Assembly (NCBI GenBank): GCA_029942205.1
Contig: JAOZTL010000155.1
Span: 1 to 7,198 of the forward strand
Source: Bacteroidales bacterium
GTDB lineage: Bacteria; Bacteroidota; Bacteroidia; Bacteroidales; JAOZTL01
Direction of reading: 5' to 3'
DNA: 7,198 nucleotides
The position numbers and the translations under genes were made by a program. The notes beneath the pieces were generated by a model that was given only the letters and a program-made list of their open reading frames with translations, did not search any database and was not told the origin of the DNA. Numbering within the stretch: position 1 is the stretch's first letter; each line of letters opens with the position of its first letter. Below are positions 5,981 to 7,198 of the stretch, piece after piece.

Positions 5981-7114
5981 TTACGCTTCTGTTTTTTTGT
6001 ACATAACTCCTCTTTCTGCCAAGTAATTCATAACATAATCAAAGTCATGTTGCTTCACTCCCACGTATTCGGGAGGGTTGATACCTTCTTGTTGGTAGTG
6101 TCCATCGAGAATCAGGTTGGCGACTGCCGTGCAGGTGTAGCCCGTGGTGCGTGCCATCGAGATGGTGTCTGTGTTGCGATCGTAGAGGTCATACAAGTCG
6201 TAGCGTACTTTATGGGCGTTGCCTTGTTCGTTTACGCCGTCCATCTGGATACGCATGATGGTAAAATCTTCTTCTTTTTCTTTCAGTTGCCATTTCGGGA
6301 ACAAGAGTTTGGCTGTTAAGTCGATCGGGCGAATCATGTTGCCGTTTACCTCGACCTCGTCGTAAGAGAAAAATCCTGTTTCACGCAATACTCTTAGGTA
6401 TTCGACATTTCCAGGGTAGCGTAAGGTTTTTTCGATCATGTTTGGGACGTGCTTCATGGTTTGGATGAGCGAGCGCAATCCGTCGGAGTTCCACGATTCG
6501 AGCGTGCCAACTTCGTCAAATTCGACCAGCTCTGTGTCCGAAAAAGCTTCACGCACCACCATTTGGCTGTGCTGTACGAAGCGTGCAGGGCGCACGTACT
6601 CCTCGATGACATCGATGGGCGAAAAAACGGCTTTGTACTCGTAAGGCCATTCACGTTTTACGGGCAATCCACCTACGAGGCACTCGTAATTCTGGATGGT
6701 AAACTTCTTGTCGTGATGACCAAAAATAATATTCCCCATGCCTGGTGCTACACCACAATCGACCACCACGGTTACTTGTTTTTCTTTAGCCAATTGGTCT
6801 AATCCAAATGGATCTTCGGCAAAGAATGCGATGTCTACCACATTTTTACCTGCTTCGATAATTTTGCGCAATGTTTCGTAGCCCATAAATCCAGGTACAG
6901 CATTAATGACTAAGTCAAAATCGGCAAGGAGCTCTGTAAAATCCGCCATTGTTTTCAGGTCGGCTTGTTGGGTGTCTATGCCATGCGATTTGCTCAAACT
7001 ATCCAGTGCCGATGCGTCTAAATCTACCGATTTTACGTCATATTTTTTTTTCAAGTCAATAGCCATTGCGCTTCCTACACGCCCAGCTCCTAATACGATT
7101 ACTTTTTGTTTCAT
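5981..7114 (-). CDS. Saccharopine dehydrogenase family oxidoreductase, lysine 6-dehydrogenase-like
   Basis: This is a 377-residue cytoplasmic NAD(P)-dependent dehydrogenase. The N-terminal Rossmann fold has VIVLGAGRVG (G9, G11, G14). D31 at the end of the second strand (SVDLD) favours NAD over NADP. Further blocks are DCGVAPGMGN (119-128), VGGLP (147-151), YEYKAVFSP (158-166), and a C-terminal catalytic/dimer domain with MARTTGYTCTAVANLI (320-335) and NPPEYVG. Length and block order resemble Geobacillus L-lysine 6-dehydrogenase, which deaminates lysine at the epsilon position, more than the longer saccharopine reductases. Carboxynorspermidine dehydrogenase is another relative, but no decarboxylase partner is nearby. 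Substrate is therefore open. It is the first gene of the operon with the transporter and the YkgJ-type gene. No good TAnnTTTG element was found in the 84 bp upstream that are visible. Confidence 0.82.
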   Translation of the reverse strand: MKQKVIVLGAGRVGSAMAIDLKKKYDVKSVDLDASALDSLSKSHGIDTQQADLKTMADFTELLADFDLVINAVPGFMGYETLRKIIEAGKNVVDIAFFAEDPFGLDQLAKEKQVTVVVDCGVAPGMGNIIFGHHDKKFTIQNYECLVGGLPVKREWPYEYKAVFSPIDVIEEYVRPARFVQHSQMVVREAFSDTELVEFDEVGTLESWNSDGLRSLIQTMKHVPNMIEKTLRYPGNVEYLRVLRETGFFSYDEVEVNGNMIRPIDLTAKLLFPKWQLKEKEEDFTIMRIQMDGVNEQGNAHKVRYDLYDLYDRNTDTISMARTTGYTCTAVANLILDGHYQQEGINPPEYVGVKQHDFDYVMNYLAERGVMYKKTEA

Positions 7115-7138
7115 GTTTGTTTGTGTTTTGTTATTATA

Positions 7139-7153
7139 AAATCTTTAGATTTG
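7139..7153. promoter_or_regulatory. Palindrome AAATCT-TT-AGATTT with an outward-facing -7-like motif
   Basis: The perfect 6-bp inverted repeat with a 2-nt spacer (7139-7152) lies 25 nt upstream of the dehydrogenase ATG, where an operator could sit. On the + strand its right half overlaps TAGATTTG (7146-7153), a match to TAnnTTTG. A TTG at 7121-7123 lies 22 nt before it, which would drive a gene to the right of the window. Both are weak signals in AT-rich DNA. Confidence 0.2.
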
Positions 7154-7198
7154 TTTACAGAAATCGTCTACGCTTGCTTCATCATGTCTGATAAGTAG

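Noticed and set aside
5966..6802. Several + strand open frames opposite the dehydrogenase gene
   Set aside because: They have no recognisable domains, odd composition, and lie wholly opposite a gene with clear family motifs.

Overview
The window (about 40% G+C by eye, not computed) most likely comes from a member of the Bacteroidota. The strongest evidence is a gene for PorQ, an accessory protein of the type IX secretion system, which is restricted to that phylum. Supporting points are a Bacteroidota-style ApbE, matches to the TAnnTTTG promoter element typical of the phylum, and no clear Shine-Dalgarno sequences. The genus cannot be told from the sequence.

Layout, left to right: the 3' part of apbE (FAD:protein FMN transferase) runs on the + strand to 916. 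Everything else is on the minus strand. In order of transcription from the right these are a saccharopine/lysine 6-dehydrogenase-like oxidoreductase (7114-5981), an EamA/DMT-family transporter (5977-5042), a YkgJ-type cysteine-cluster protein (5045-4554), porQ (about 4468-3392), a 3-oxoacyl-ACP synthase III-like enzyme (3253-2177), and a cation diffusion facilitator (1905-1045) that converges on apbE. The first three minus-strand genes form a tight operon with a 3-nt gap and a 4-nt overlap. PorQ, the KAS III gene and the transporter at 1905 are separated by 70-270 bp and may be transcribed independently.

The most unusual content is non-coding. A sequence of about 63 nt, read in the sense of the upstream gene, starts at the stop codon of three unrelated genes (apbE, the cation transporter and the KAS III gene). 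It forms a short hairpin closed as C-TTC-G, followed by a conserved TTTRATGTTGCTTACG segment, and ends in AATCAATAATT. After the KAS III gene it occurs as three tandem copies (2179-1989). After apbE there is one diverged copy (914-980), and after the cation transporter one shortened copy (1047-1016). Bases in the stem differ between copies but mostly change in pairs that keep the helix. This points to selection for structure at mRNA 3' ends (terminator or RNA element), or to a dispersed repeat family that lands at gene ends. No recognised defence system, mobile-element gene, tRNA, rRNA or CRISPR array was seen.
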